From contig QANU01065503.1 of NCBI GenBank assembly GCA_003254905.1, positions 174,450 through 238,449 of the forward strand: 64,000 bases of DNA. Direction: 5' to 3'. Positions 12,637 through 26,494 of the stretch are shown here, piece after piece (within the stretch, counting starts at the first letter, position 1; the number at the start of each line of letters is the position of its first letter). Made by a program: the position numbers and the translations under genes. Origin of the DNA: Nissolia schottii (taxonomy: Eukaryota; Streptophyta; Magnoliopsida; Fabales; Fabaceae). The notes beneath the pieces were generated by a model, which worked only from the letters and a program-made list of their open reading frames with translations, was not told where the DNA came from and did not search any database.

Positions 12637-14239
12637 AAGAAAGGTGCTAGGTCCACCTTATTTTAAGACTGGATTTCGGAGTCGCTTTGGTTGGTGCAGT
12701 GAGCTTATGAGTACTCTTCAAGTTATTTGAAATTCGGGTATAAACTGTTTTAACCATCACTGTTTATGATTCATTTTTCAAGTTTATGCTAGACGGTTAG
12801 GGTTTTTTTTTTTTTTGTATATTTTCCAAGGGAGATGCCATGATTCGAAATGGTTAACATCTTACAAGTACATTCATAAATGGTAAATCCAATATAGACT
12901 GACAGCCTATATTGTAAAGATTACACATTTTTTTTTTAAAAAAAAAAAAACGCCAGGACAAAAATGCCGAAAGAAAAAACAAATACTACAGTCCCAATCG
13001 CATACCATGGGAAATCAAGGACCCAGACTTCTTAGCAAAAAGCGCAATAGAAAGAAATAGAAAGAATACTAGGAACATAATTAAAAACATGAAATGCCAA
13101 ATAATCGGCACAAATTTTTTTTTCCTGTAGATATGTCTAACCTTGACATTCTAATCCCCATCGACAACATTATTACTACATGCATAAAGGAGAGCAAAAA
13201 AAAAAATTAGACATTTTTATAAGATAAGATAGAGATTTTAACATGTGACAAATTGACCCCAAGTAAAAATAAAACATCAATAGAGTAAAAGATAACTAGT
13301 TCACCTTGAATTGGAATTAAAAGATGATTACAAATGAATTGAAAGATCACGAAACATATCTTGCACTTTCACGGTGCATATTCAAGGATCCCCTTTTCAC
13401 TGAATGATGCACCTTTTCAAAGACTAAAACGTTACTCTTTTAACCTAATTGAAATCGATACTCTTGCTTTGTTTTTTTTAATCTGAAAATAAAATCAGCA
13501 ACTAGACTAGAATATTGTTAAAAAAAGATAAAAAGGAATTTATCTAGACCTTACTACTGATATTAAATTATGTGGAATCTCAAGAATATAAAGATCTCAA
13601 AACTCTAACACACATTTTAACTCAGAACAAAGAATAAGATAAACATCATCCCTACTAAAGCCTTAAGGAACCTTCCATAAGAAACGTATATATTTGGGAT
13701 AAAGAAAAGAAATCGAGTTTACCTTAGAAAGAGATTACCCAATGTCTTCAAGCAACAAGTAAAGCAAATCACTCACATTACACATACAAAGGATTATCCC
13801 TTTTCAAAGAAAGGTTTTCTAAAGAAAAAACAAATCCCAAATTATCATTCATCAAAATTGTTTTTCACTACGCTAGTTTATGAGGTATTTTTAATCTCTT
13901 AAATTAGATTAAAATTTAAACTAAAGATAAAACAAAAGATAAACCTAATTTAAACTAAAGATAAGCCCTACAGCAATGGACTTAAGATTGGACTAATAAA
14001 ATAAAAACAAATTTAAATGCTTTAAAACTAAAATATGATAATGACCTAACATGACCCGAATAAGATAAGGCCAATTCGTAGCATGTTGAAATTTCTATCT
14101 TGTCCTCTAGTGATGTAATGTCCAATTTTGTTATTATTATTTTTTTTCCCCTTGTGTATGTATCAAGCATGAAGGGCTTTGATAAGAAGGGAGCATGGAT
14201 GATTAGGATTTGGGAGATCATGGATAAAACCTATCACAC
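12637..14239. other. intergenic, AT-rich
   Basis: Begins with the probable 3' untranslated region of the maspardin gene. A T-run next to an A-run near 12930-12950 could form a hairpin or mark an insertion end. The rest is AT-rich with no coding sequence, repeat family or RNA gene that I can recognise. Confidence 0.4.
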
Positions 14240-17060
14240 TCTTAGAATCCAATTCTAGAATCACCTACTAAAAATCACGATGGGCTGCCCAGGAAATTCC
14301 AATAGAGAAACCTCAGACCTCGGCAAAGGTGACCAAACAGGTCCCAAGATTTTAGGTAAAAGTACCCAAGAAACCCCCACTACTATCCCTAAGGATACCC
14401 CCACAAGTAGCAGAAGAGCCTTGATTATAGACAAAACCATCCACATTTAGTTTAATCCAGTTCAAACGAGGAGGCTCCCAAGCAATATGCAGGACACTAT
14501 ACCGGGGGACTACAACCTTAGCGCCATGCAACAACTCCATAGTTGCTTGACAATCTCTCCCCACAGAAGCAACCTTATTGGATAAGTCCAGGGAGGGAAT
14601 AGAAATATGCTCAAAGACCCAATTATTTTGAGTTTGCCAACGGGTGCTACAATTTGTAGCAAAAAGGATAGTTTAGGTCACCTCTTTTGTAGAATGAGTC
14701 CTCATAATAATGTTCTCCTTCAAGCAATCATCAAAAGATAATTGTAGAAAAGGAACAATACAAGAACTATAGACAATGCTCTTCAATGTTGCCTCTGCGA
14801 CCTTGCAATCATGAAGTACATGAAACATTGATTCTTCAGCCAATCGACAAACACGTCACATAGGATCTTGCGCCATACTGCTACTCCACCTTGCCTGGTT
14901 ATTCAGGAGAGCTGTATGACCAACTACCCACATAAATGCACAAATTCTTTGTAGATCATTAATCTTCCAAACAGCTTCAAAAAAATATTTCAACCTCCAC
15001 TCTCTAATCTGATAACCTCATAGGTAGAACGCATACCGACGACACGGTTCATCGTTGGAAGCCACCCTATAGCATCCACACCAAGAGAATTTTCAGGAGC
15101 GTTGATAGTAATAATGACATCCACAAACTCACCAGGGACAACATGTAATAGCTTTTTAGTATTCCAATTACTATTGATAGCAAAATTCGCCACTATCTCC
15201 TACATATCATCAATATCAACAACAGTAAAATCATGAAAGTTATCAATACTTGTGATCCAATGATCATCCCAAAAGCTTATGGACTTACCATTTCCAACCC
15301 GCCAAATAGTATTGTTTCTAATCATTTAACAAATATGTGTAACTCCCCTCCAAGAATTAGAAGCATAACTCTTCCTCAAGACTTTTGGAATAAGGTTATT
15401 CTCATACCAATACTTGGCATCTTCACCCAAAGAGTCACATCTACTAATCAGGCACCAAGCAATTTTCATCATGGAAGCATCATTTAGGTCTCTGGCCCTC
15501 CTAAATCCCATACCTCCTTCACTTTTAGGCTAGCACACCTTAGCCGAGTCAATAAGATGCACACAACAACACTCACCGGTACCACCCCAAATGAAAGTCT
15601 TGCATATTTGATCAATACGATTACAAACTTCCACAGCAAGCTTCATAGTCTACACAACATAAGAGTGAATAGTAGATAGAGCAGACTGATCTACAGTAAA
15701 ACGTCCCAGCAAAGACAGAGAACTAGACTTCCAATCATTAAGCTTACATTGCATCTTATCAATGATATAGTCGAAATCCTGATACTTACAACGATCATGA
15801 ATCAGAGGAGTACCCAGATCTATAGTAAGGCGCATTCCCAACACTTGACTGAGGTCCTCCTTTCTAACATGGTTGACATTCTTAGAGAAGAACACACAAG
15901 ACTTGTGATAGCTAATTTTCTAGCAAGAGCTTGCTCCGAAGAACCTTTGGCGAATAAAATGATATCATCCACAAAACAAATATGAGACAATTTCGAGCCA
16001 TTTCTAGATATTTGAATAGGATTCCACAAACCATCATCCACTGCAGCTTCAATTAATTAAGACAGGAGTTCCACACAAAGCATAAACAGATATAGGTGCA
16101 AAGGATCACCTTTCCTAATTCCTCTAGACGGGACAAAGCACTTAAAAAATCTCCCCATTCCACGGGAGCTGCATAACAACACTAGACGAAATGCATCTCC
16201 AAAAGACGCTGATTAGATGAGGAGAGAAGCCAATATTCTAGAGAGTATCCTTGGTGAAAGCCCACTTCAACCTGTCCTAGGATTTTTCAAGATCCAGCTT
16301 CACTGCCATAAAGCCACAGTTCCCTTTTCTATTCTGCACACAATGAATAACTTCTTGGACAACAAGGACGTTATCGAAACTGAGTCTGTTAAGAACAAAA
16401 CTGCTTTAAGTCGGGCCTACCAACTTGTCCATCACAACCTTCATGCTTGTAGCAATAATTTTAGTAATAACCTTATAATTAACATTACACAGGGATATAG
16501 GATGAAAATTTGCAAAAAATTTAGTGCTTCCGCTATAGAAATGAGAGAGACGACGGAACCATTTGCTAAGTCGTTATTATTTGGATTAATAAATGTAGAA
16601 TTAACCCACTGAGACAAGGATGAACCCATCACCTCCCAATTCTTTTAATAGAATAATGGGGGAAGACCATCAGGACCTGGGAGCCCTGGGGACTTGAGGC
16701 TGCCCATAGAAAAAATCGCAACCCAAATTTGTTCATCAGTAACCGAATTAGAAAAAGAGAATCACTCGGGATCAGTTAACTTTAAAAAGGCACCCAAAAG
16801 AAGAAAACTTCCAATCCTTGAATTGTCCTTATATAAATCAGAGAAGTAGTTGACTCTCATATGTTTCAAATCATTAGGATCATTAACCCACTCCCCCATT
16901 GCCATTTTTAAGCATGTCAATTTTATTCCTTCTCTTCCTCTCCACAGCTTTATTGTGGAAATAATTAATGTTTTTATCCCCCAAACTAAATCCACTTCCA
17001 TGATGATAATTGTTTCCAATAGACCTCTTCTTTGACGATTTTTTCAGTTTTAATGGGTTC
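14240..17060 (-). mobile_element. decayed L1-type LINE with RNase H domain
   Basis: Read on the minus strand, pieces of a plant L1-type ORF2 appear in the right order. From 17000 down to 16800 there is the linker before the reverse transcriptase (GEWVNDPNDLKHM, VNYFSDLYKD). At about 16360-16250 there are reverse-transcriptase blocks (VVQEVIHCVQNRKG). At about 15960 is the catalytic FVDD box followed by IILFAKG. At about 15500 is GFRRARDLNDASMMK, from the region after the polymerase. At 14564-14350 is a C-terminal RNase H domain (LNWIKLNVDGFV, CGGILRDSSGG). Many stops and frame changes separate the pieces, so it is long dead. The endonuclease half is missing, consistent with 5' truncation at integration. 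Confidence 0.8.
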
Positions 17061-17399
17061 TTCCTAATTCTTTGGACAAAGTTTTTGGATGAAGTCTAGA
17101 TCGAGAAAGGGTCCGGTTCCCAGTCCGACCAGTTTAATAGGTTGATCTGATTTTCTTAACCATACTAAAAATAGAATAGAAAGAAAAGTTGGAAGAGCAC
17201 TAAGCTGAATTGGCAGCTGTGAGCAAGTTTTGCTAGACCAGCAGCACATAAATATCGACGTAACTTCCTTTTTTCTTTCTAAAGAAATGAAAAGAGCCAC
17301 AATCTAGGAAATATCATTCTAATGACATCATAGAGAATGAGATGCAAAGATCTACTTCGGCGAAAATTGCCAAATCTTTAACCCATCAGCATGCAGAGC

Positions 17400-18824
17400 C
17401 AAGGACGAATGTAGCAAGTGTGCAAGGACATGGGGGCAGTTGCCCCTACTAGGATTTTATTTTATTTTTACTGAATAATGAATATACAAAAAGAGTTTTG
17501 CCCCATTAGATAATCAACTTTGTCGCCATTAGTGATTAGCATTGTCCCCACATTAAATAACTTCTGTTAAACTCTTGGGTGAACTAAGAGACTCTTATAA
17601 GCTTATAATTTTATTACATAAAACTATTTAACATTCATGTAAACTTTCTTGATAAATTCGTACGAGTTTAAGTAAACTTTCGATTTTAATAGCGGGTTTA
17701 CGAGTTAAAATCTATCTACGAGCTTACAAGTTACCTCAAAATGTACAAATTTGACAACTTTGTTAGATACTTAGTTGAATTTATCTATGTTAGACAATAT
17801 CTATTGAACTTATTAAACTAATATTATATATTTATCATAATTAAGCTATGTTTTATCGAACTATAAAGTAATATACATATAAAATAAATTATGACATAGC
17901 AACTAAGTAACATGCATTAAGGTATATTTTATGTTATTTCTTTAATTTATTTTATTTTAAAGTAAAAATTTATTTAATTTTAATTATAAATACATTTAAT
18001 CATGTTTAGTTCTTAATTATATTGTTTATAACATTTTTTACGCTTGTAAACTCTTACGAATTACAAGTCAAGTTTACTATTTGAGTTTGTTGAAGATTTA
18101 CGAGTTTAGATAAACTCTCGAATTTGATAATCTTGCTCATTGTAATATATAAATATTATGTTTCAATAATTTATACTTTGCAAAGCAAAATTCAAATATG
18201 AAAAAGAATAAAGAACCAACTTTGTACTCACATGAGATGAATGTAAAAAAAAAAGGGACCATTTTTATAGTTAACATAATAATCAATAACATCTTTAAAG
18301 TTAACAATAACATAAATTTTAAATCTCATAAGGTTCACAACACAATAATACAGAAGACACTCATAAAATTCACAAATCATAATAAATAATGACGAAAAAA
18401 AAATCTCAATTTCTTAAAGAATTAACTAAAATAAATCATTAGGTGTCATTTCACATCATCCATCACAACCAAATCCATTAGGTATAATCGAGATCTTACT
18501 AAAAAATTTGTGACAATTCATAAGCTCAAAAAAATTAAAAATAAATGTCCATTTTTTACCTCATCTAGGATACAGATAATTTCTTATACTTCCATGACAA
18601 TGCATGCTTCTATCACTTATCCTGCTTTAAAGTATAAAGTATATTAAAGAATAGTTAAAACTTATTATTTTTAAGCTTTAAAGCGAGCTTTGAAACTACT
18701 TTGTCAATGTCCTACCACAATGAAAAACACTTTGTTGATGCCTAATCATATTTGTATAAAAAAAACTGTTATTGTATATTTTGCCTCCCTCAATTTAAAT
18801 TTTCTGGCTCCATCATTATTGTTG
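17400..18824. mobile_element. possible non-autonomous hAT element
   Basis: The ends resemble the common plant hAT terminus: CAAGGACGAATGTAGC on the left, and on the right the complement of a sequence that reads CAACAATAATGATGGAGCC inward. The candidate 8-bp target duplications are TGCAGAGC (17392-17399) and TGCATAGC (18825-18832), one mismatch. The interior is very AT-rich, with repeated GTTTACGAGTT-type words and no transposase. Termini match only loosely, so the call is tentative. Confidence 0.35.
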
Positions 18825-18832
18825 TGCATAGC

Positions 18833-19796
18833 ACCATGCTTAATCAACCAGGCAGCAAGTCAACCCATTTAATCCCAAACTCCATGTTAATGATATAGAA
18901 TAATTTGGTTTACTAATAAAATAAAGATTTGACTAACAACTGTCCTTTGTTAAAAATACTAGAAAGGAAAAGACTCATTGAAAACAAGGAAATTTTAACA
19001 TTCCAATACATAGAATAAGCCTTCCTCAAAATCAGCATTCCTTTGAGAAGTCTATAAAATAGCTTGTCGATTTGTTTTGACCTTTTCAAATCATAATCAT
19101 TTGAAGTGTATCACTATTATTATTATTCCCTTAAAGAAGGAATTGTATCATCAGTAATTTGACATTTATTTTTTACCTGTAAAAATCACATTAAGAGTTG
19201 GTTGGGCAAGCACATGTGGGATGTTTAAGCCAAGAACAAAAGTTTCTAAATTGTTGCAGTGTAATAAAGGTGTCTAGCAGGCCACTACCTGTGTTTCACT
19301 TTCTCAGTAATAAGTAATCCCCCTAGCCCCATTAATGTATTTGATAAACTATTTAACGTCCCATCCATAAAATAAAATGAATTTGAATCCACTAAAATGA
19401 GATCCCAAAATAATATACCTACATTCCTAGTCGCCATAAACCAGTACCGGATTGAGCCAGAGGCAAACATAAGGAAATACCCATTTTTTTCTTCACATAA
19501 CAAGACTCGTCATAAATAAGACATGCAAATGCAGTGATAGGTGCGAGTCCTTCAAAACTTTTCAACATAACATGAATGAAAACCAAAAACTGCAGTTAGC
19601 CATGTTTTAAAATGACAGCAGCAAGTTCTTCAATAATTATAAAGAAAAGGGACAACACATCCACGAATTAACTAGTTCCAAGTATCATTCTGTCTAACCA
19701 TGGGAAACTAAGACACCACAACCCCTATCTAGCCTCCACATAAACCTCAATGATATGGCGACCGGCAACCAGAGCAGCAGAAAATCCATACATTCT
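18833..19796. other. intergenic downstream of the S13 gene
   Basis: Between the hAT-like element and the last S13 exon. The part nearest 19796 is the probable S13 3' untranslated region (minus strand). No coding sequence or repeat signature recognised. Confidence 0.35.
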
Positions 19797-21255
<1,459 letters not shown>

Positions 21256-21293
21256 GATTGCTGTGGATTGGAGCTGAGCAGAGCAGCTTCTGA

Positions 21294-21608
21294 GGTTAGG
21301 GTTTTGCTCTTCTTCGACGGCTTCTCAAACCCTAGAAAATCTATCACTCTATCACTCTGTGTTGTTAAATAGTAGCAGGGAACATGGATCTTCCAAACCA
21401 AAAGAATCATGAAACAGTATGGGCCTTATAAAATTTGCATGAATTATTTTGAGGTAATAAAGTTCTGCGGGTTTTTGCTCCCCTGCTACTTTCTTTTCTT
21501 TCTTTGGGCCTTTAGTGTATCTACCCAAAAATCTAAATCCATAAGCAAGTCATGGAAGCGGATTAAATGGATTGACGTATGTAATGCGTCATTGATCCCT
21601 TGTGGGCC
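21294..21608 (-). promoter_or_regulatory. S13 promoter: telo-boxes and site II motifs
   Basis: AAACCCTAA on the minus strand at about 21295-21304 and AAACCCTAG on the plus strand at 21327-21335 are telo-boxes, both probably in the 5' untranslated region. Three site II motifs (TGGGCC, plus-strand orientation) lie at 21420-21425, 21505-21510 and 21603-21608. The first adjoins a TATA-like TTATAAAAT. Telo-box plus site II is the known signature of growth-linked expression of plant ribosomal protein genes (TCP-family factors bind site II). The motifs are seen directly; their use here is inferred. Confidence 0.7.
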
Positions 21609-21779
21609 TGGATCCATAAGCCCGTTCACCTTTTTCTTTTTACAATTAAAACTGAAAAAGACTATTTTTGACCCCCAAAAAAAATGAGTACGAATAAGCA
21701 GCATAATTAATGATTTAATATTTATTGAAAATTCATGTATATGATTTATATAATTTTATAAATAATAATTTTTTTACAT

Positions 21780-24239
21780 TATCATCCAATCGTGTATTAT
21801 TATATAGGTGCTCACAAGTGTTCAAGTAGGGTACAAGAGATTACTTGGAACTAGGATGAATAGGTGATGCGATGCTCGATGATGGACATTTGTGTCGGGC
21901 TTCAAAATGGCGGCAGGGGTATTTGACAACGCACTATGATGCTCAAGTAAACAAAATCCCCTATTGGATTGTTTTAGGGTTCATAACATGTCCCTTTGAT
22001 GTTCAAATACAAACCAAAATTTTAATCTCACAATAAACATAATCACAACCATAATCAGAAGTTAAATTGGCTCTGATACCAATTGAAAAACTTTTAGGAT
22101 TCAACATTAATAAATAATAATCTCAATTCCTTTAAAATGATTTAACTCCAATTATGACATGTAATAACAACAATAATTACAATATACAAGAGATTAGTAT
22201 TAGGAATACCTGAAAAAGATTGAAGAACCATGTATCCATAATCAGCTTTAGACCGAAGAGAGAAATCCAAAATTAAGATTAGGGAGAGATTACCACTCAT
22301 GTTCCAAATTAAATTTTTCTGTGTTAATGTCAATGAGACAACCAACACTCTATATATAATTAAGAGCAGATCATTCTCCCTGTGTAAAACAAATTGATGG
22401 GTTAATCATTCTCGTTATGGCAAGCCCAAACATAGAGACTCATAATCAAACCCACTAATGAACATTGCTTAACAATAATAAATCTAATAATAATAATATT
22501 TACAAAATAATTAGACTTAAACAAAATAACACTAATTACTTTAACATCAAATTAATCTGAATTTTTAATTCACTTCTACTAATTCACACACAAAATTTTA
22601 ATCAATATGTGCATCAATGACATTGTCAGGAACAAAGTTGAGAGTTTCCTCTTGTCTTTATCTAAAACAGTTTCTTATCTCATTTCTTAATTATGTCGAG
22701 AATGGCGGAGAGATTATGACCGGCGACATGATTTTTCAAGTCTTGTCTCATGACTTAAAAGAAAAGTAGAAAACTAATGTCTCTTTCAGTAGAAAAAACA
22801 AAAGCAAAAACGGAAAGACCGCCACTACTCCTTTTTCTTACCATTACCAAAAGCTTCTCTTAATAAACATGTACAGGTAGATGGTGCTGAAATGGAATTT
22901 GGTAAGGTGGAGAGCATTGAAAAGGATGATGGGTCCCTTTTGCTTTTCCCAGTTCAAAAAATTTAATGATCCCAACCAATACTTTCTAAAGGGCCATTAT
23001 TATAAGAAATTTTTGTGCGTTTGGAGAGCGTCACACCTTATAAATTTAAGGTCTCGTAAATGCCATTTTAGTATTTATATTAGAATGACTTAATAGTTTA
23101 TAACTAAAATATTATTTATTATGTATTCATAAACATATTTAACGTGATATTTTATGATCATTCAAAAATTTCTCTAATATTATTTGTTGAGGTTCAATGA
23201 TTTACACAATGGTCCCTTTTCACACACATCATCTCCATGCTTCTCTTGTCTTGCGTAATGAAAAGGGAATTCATCCCTGAAAAGGGAGCGTGTGTGTTTT
23301 TTCGAAATTCAACAACTTTTCTTATAATAAAGAAAACTTTTCAAAACATTTTTTTAGTGCGTATGATAAAGTATGATAATGTTGTCCTAATATTACTATT
23401 CTCGCTCCTTTAGGAGCCGAAATTGATTACATCCTAATGAGAATCCAAGATCAATTAACAGTATTTCATAAATCAAAGTAGTAAATAAGCATTTTGAAAC
23501 CAAAGCTACAGAACAAAACACTGATGCTGAAATTATTCTGAAGTTCTTTTGCTTCTTCCTTTTTAGTAATTCATCCATCTTTAACCGTAACATAAGGATT
23601 ATAGCCATCCCATGTGGGAGGCCATGTTCTTGGTCTTGGTGCCAAAGTTTGGTCGAATGATAGGTTAAAGTCCCTTGACCCTAAGGATCATGTTTAACAA
23701 ATCAATTATCCCGAGAGAATGAATTGTTTGATTTATTTCAAGGATTTTGTCAACAAATTGACTCGTTAAGAGAATTAAAGTAGTAAGTTTATAAATTTAT
23801 AATGCATTTATTGTCATTAAAACTTAACACTTTTATTTTCTTAATTGATGTCCTTTAGAACATTACAAATTTAAAAACTTAACATTTTTTTACTTTCTTA
23901 ATTGATGTCTTTACAACATTAGATAGCAAAATTTTTATTTTAATCACAAAACAGATGTTGGAGTATTGAGAATACAAAAAAAATTCCCATGAGAGACTCT
24001 TACCCTCTTTAGGACCTCATTTGGGTTGAGTTAGATTAGTTGATTTCTTGGTGATGAAACTTAGGTGTCAATAGTTTCATGAAACTTTAAAAAATCACGT
24101 AAAAAACTCATTTGATAGTTGTCATGGATGTGTCCTACTAATCTAATCGTGAGATTTTCTTTGAATTTAGTCTCGAAGCACAATTTGTAAATTGGATTGG
24201 GTTTGCCCACCACAAATACCACTCGACCAAGGGAATGTG
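21780..24239. other. intergenic with a possible LTR-element scrap
   Basis: No gene supported. At 22069-22084 the minus strand reads CAATTGGTATCAGAGCC, which matches the initiator-methionine tRNA primer-binding site of plant Ty1/copia elements. The AT-rich sequence on its right (about 22085-22560) could be an old LTR. No partner repeat or target duplication was found, so this is only a likely fossil scrap. The remainder is AT-rich and featureless. Confidence 0.35.
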
Positions 24240-24990
24240 ACTTGCTTATTGTATTCATAATTAATGAATACTTAAATATGGCTCATGTTTAAATTTTACA
24301 ATTGTATGTTTGTGGTTACCTGAAATTGGTCCAGCCAATACCGATTTCAAGTTTTTTTAAAAAAAAAAAGTGCAAAAACCTGAAATTGGAATGCACAATG
24401 CTAATTTCAAGAAATATTTTTTAAAAAAAATTCAGCAACCTGAAATCGGTGGCCTGAAATTAACTCGATTTTAGGCAAGGGTGGAGAGTATTTGAAATCG
24501 ACACTGATGGTACTGATTTCGAGTATAAACATTGCAAAAAATTTAAATTTCCTGCCTCAACTCTTCCACACTCAACTTATAAATACACTCATTTGTCTAA
24601 CCAACACCACACTTTGAGCTTAGCATTCTTTTGCTCTTTACACACAACTTTCTCTTTAGCTATTTTCTCTTATTCTCTAATTTTTATTTCTATAGTATCC
24701 ATATCTATTTTGTACTTGTAAGAAACAAAAAATGAGTAGGGAAGGTATTGCCACATTTATTTTTTATAATGGTTCGGTGAAAAAATCTGATATTAAAAGA
24801 GTTGAGTTTGTTGATAATAATGATACAGAGTTTGTTATGATTTGGCACTCTATGTCATTCTCTGATTTGCATTATGAAATTTGTTTTCATTTTAATAGGA
24901 GAGTCGAGAGAATTAGATATAAAGTTTCTATGTCTTTCATTAATGGAGTTGTTAAATATCGTTTTGTTACAAATATTTTATTTATATGAG
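24240..24990 (+). mobile_element. Mutator-like remnant A: hairpins, TATA leader, ORF start
   Basis: Four imperfect inverted repeats of CCTGAAATCGGT...GATTTCAGG type lie at 24319-24351, 24379-24411, 24439-24475 and 24491-24523. A TATAAATA box follows at 24578-24585, then a C/T-rich leader, then an 85-residue frame at 24732-24989. That frame begins MSREGIATFIFYNGSVKKSD and resembles the N-terminal region of plant Mutator-like transposases. The frame ends early and no catalytic domain follows, so the copy is truncated. A closely related, more decayed copy lies at 33556-34170. The family assignment is by resemblance only; the repeats and promoter layout are seen directly. Confidence 0.55.
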
Positions 24991-25292
24991 ACTTATAAGG
25001 CAAGTCTCAGTGGCATTGAATCGGGTTAGTTAATTTGACAAATATTAATTTTTTAAAAAAATTTAAATTGAATCGGGTTTAGAGTAGGGTGGATGGGTCA
25101 TGGGTGCCATGTGGCACGCCTCGTGACGAAATTAACGGCCACGTCTGCACCGTCCAATCCAAACTGACAGTAAGAACTTAAAATGAACAAATTTTTTTTT
25201 ACAGAGACTAAATCTTAACAAATTTTTTTTGAGGGACCAAACACTAATTTTTTAATATTATAGAGACAAAACTTAATTAACTCTTTTTTTTA

Positions 25293-25602
25293 GGCTTCAT
25301 TAAGTTTTTAGCCCCTGTAAAATTTTAAAGTTTGTTTTTAGTTCCTGTGTAAAATTTTTAGTCCCTGTAAAATTTCAAAGTTTGTTTTTAATCTCTCTCT
25401 CAGGCTGGAGTTAATGGCGCTGACGTGGCATGCCAAGTGGCACGACTACGTCAGCGCTATTAATGACTACGTCAGCGCCGTTAACCCTAGCCAGACAAAG
25501 GGACTAAAAATAAATTTTAAAATTTTACAGAGACTAAAAATTTTATACAAAAACTAAAAATAAAATTTAAAATTTTAGAGAAAGTAAAAATTTAACTAAC
25601 CT
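25293..25602. mobile_element. MITE with long inverted repeats and 9-bp target duplication
   Basis: The two ends are imperfect inverted repeats of about 120 bases each, made of words such as TTTTTAGTCCCTGTAAAATT and their complement. The centre holds two copies of GACTACGTCAGCGC-type sequence. The flanks carry a 9-base TTTTTTTTA on both sides (about 25284-25292 and 25603-25611), which suits a Mutator-type non-autonomous element. The duplication sits in T-runs, so its exact length is uncertain. Confidence 0.6.
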
Positions 25603-25611
25603 TTTTTTTTA

Positions 25612-26494
25612 TAGCAGAATTGAAAGTTATGATGTGAAGTAATGAATCATGTAGTCAAACTTGGTGGGGTCCAAATCATTTATGCTTTAAATTCCACGAT
25701 AGAAGCTATTTCCCAAACCCCGCGTCAGTGGCAGCCATCATCAAAATTCATTCTTTATGATAAATGCTTTCCCTTCTCTCTCTTCAAACTAGTTGTGCTT
25801 GCTTGGTGGGAGATGCAATGTGAACCAAACCTGTCTTTCATAGACTCAAAGTTAGGTAACTAATTTACCATGGAGAAATGAAAAATGTTATTTTCAAACT
25901 CTTTTCTCACCAACATTAACAATATATACATGTGAGAAGAGACTTGGTGACTACAATAAATTTAATGTGAAAATAACATTTTTTTATAAAATTTTAATAC
26001 TTTATAGTTAGACACATTCATAAAAAAAATTGTAAGTTCTTCTAACTTTATTCGATATACTTTTATATATTTAATAGTCTCATCAACTTTTTAAAACAAT
26101 AATACTATTTAAATTATTAAAAATGTATAGATATCTTATCATTTCTTTTCGAACATTACTTGTTTCACATAGAGTACGTGATCTTTTGGAAGAAGAATGA
26201 GTTTATACCTTTTCTTTTTTCTTAACTACTCTCCCTGTTAAAAAAAATGCTATCCTGCACCTTCCCTTGTTCAATCTCAAAGCAAAAGCTATCAAAACAA
26301 AATCTTATGTAAAAAGGTCCATAACCATAGACTATAACAAAGTCATGCTGAGGTCACCATTGACCAACAGCTTGTTCCATTAATCAAAAGAACACAGAAC
26401 CAAAGCCAACATCCAAGTTTCAGAAGGCAAAAACTCACATGGGCACCTCTCTTTCAGCTTAGTTTTCACACAAATTTCCACTCCAAGCTTGGAA
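25612..26494. other. upstream region of the receptor-like kinase gene
   Basis: AT-rich intergenic sequence. The last 200 bases, less AT-rich, probably hold the promoter and 5' leader of the gene starting at 26495. An upstream in-frame TTG at 26489 is not a plausible start. No other coding sequence recognised. Confidence 0.4.

Noticed and set aside
14352-14564. RNase H-like frame as a stand-alone host gene
   Set aside because: It is the C-terminal domain of the decayed L1-type LINE on the same strand, followed upstream by reverse-transcriptase pieces in order.
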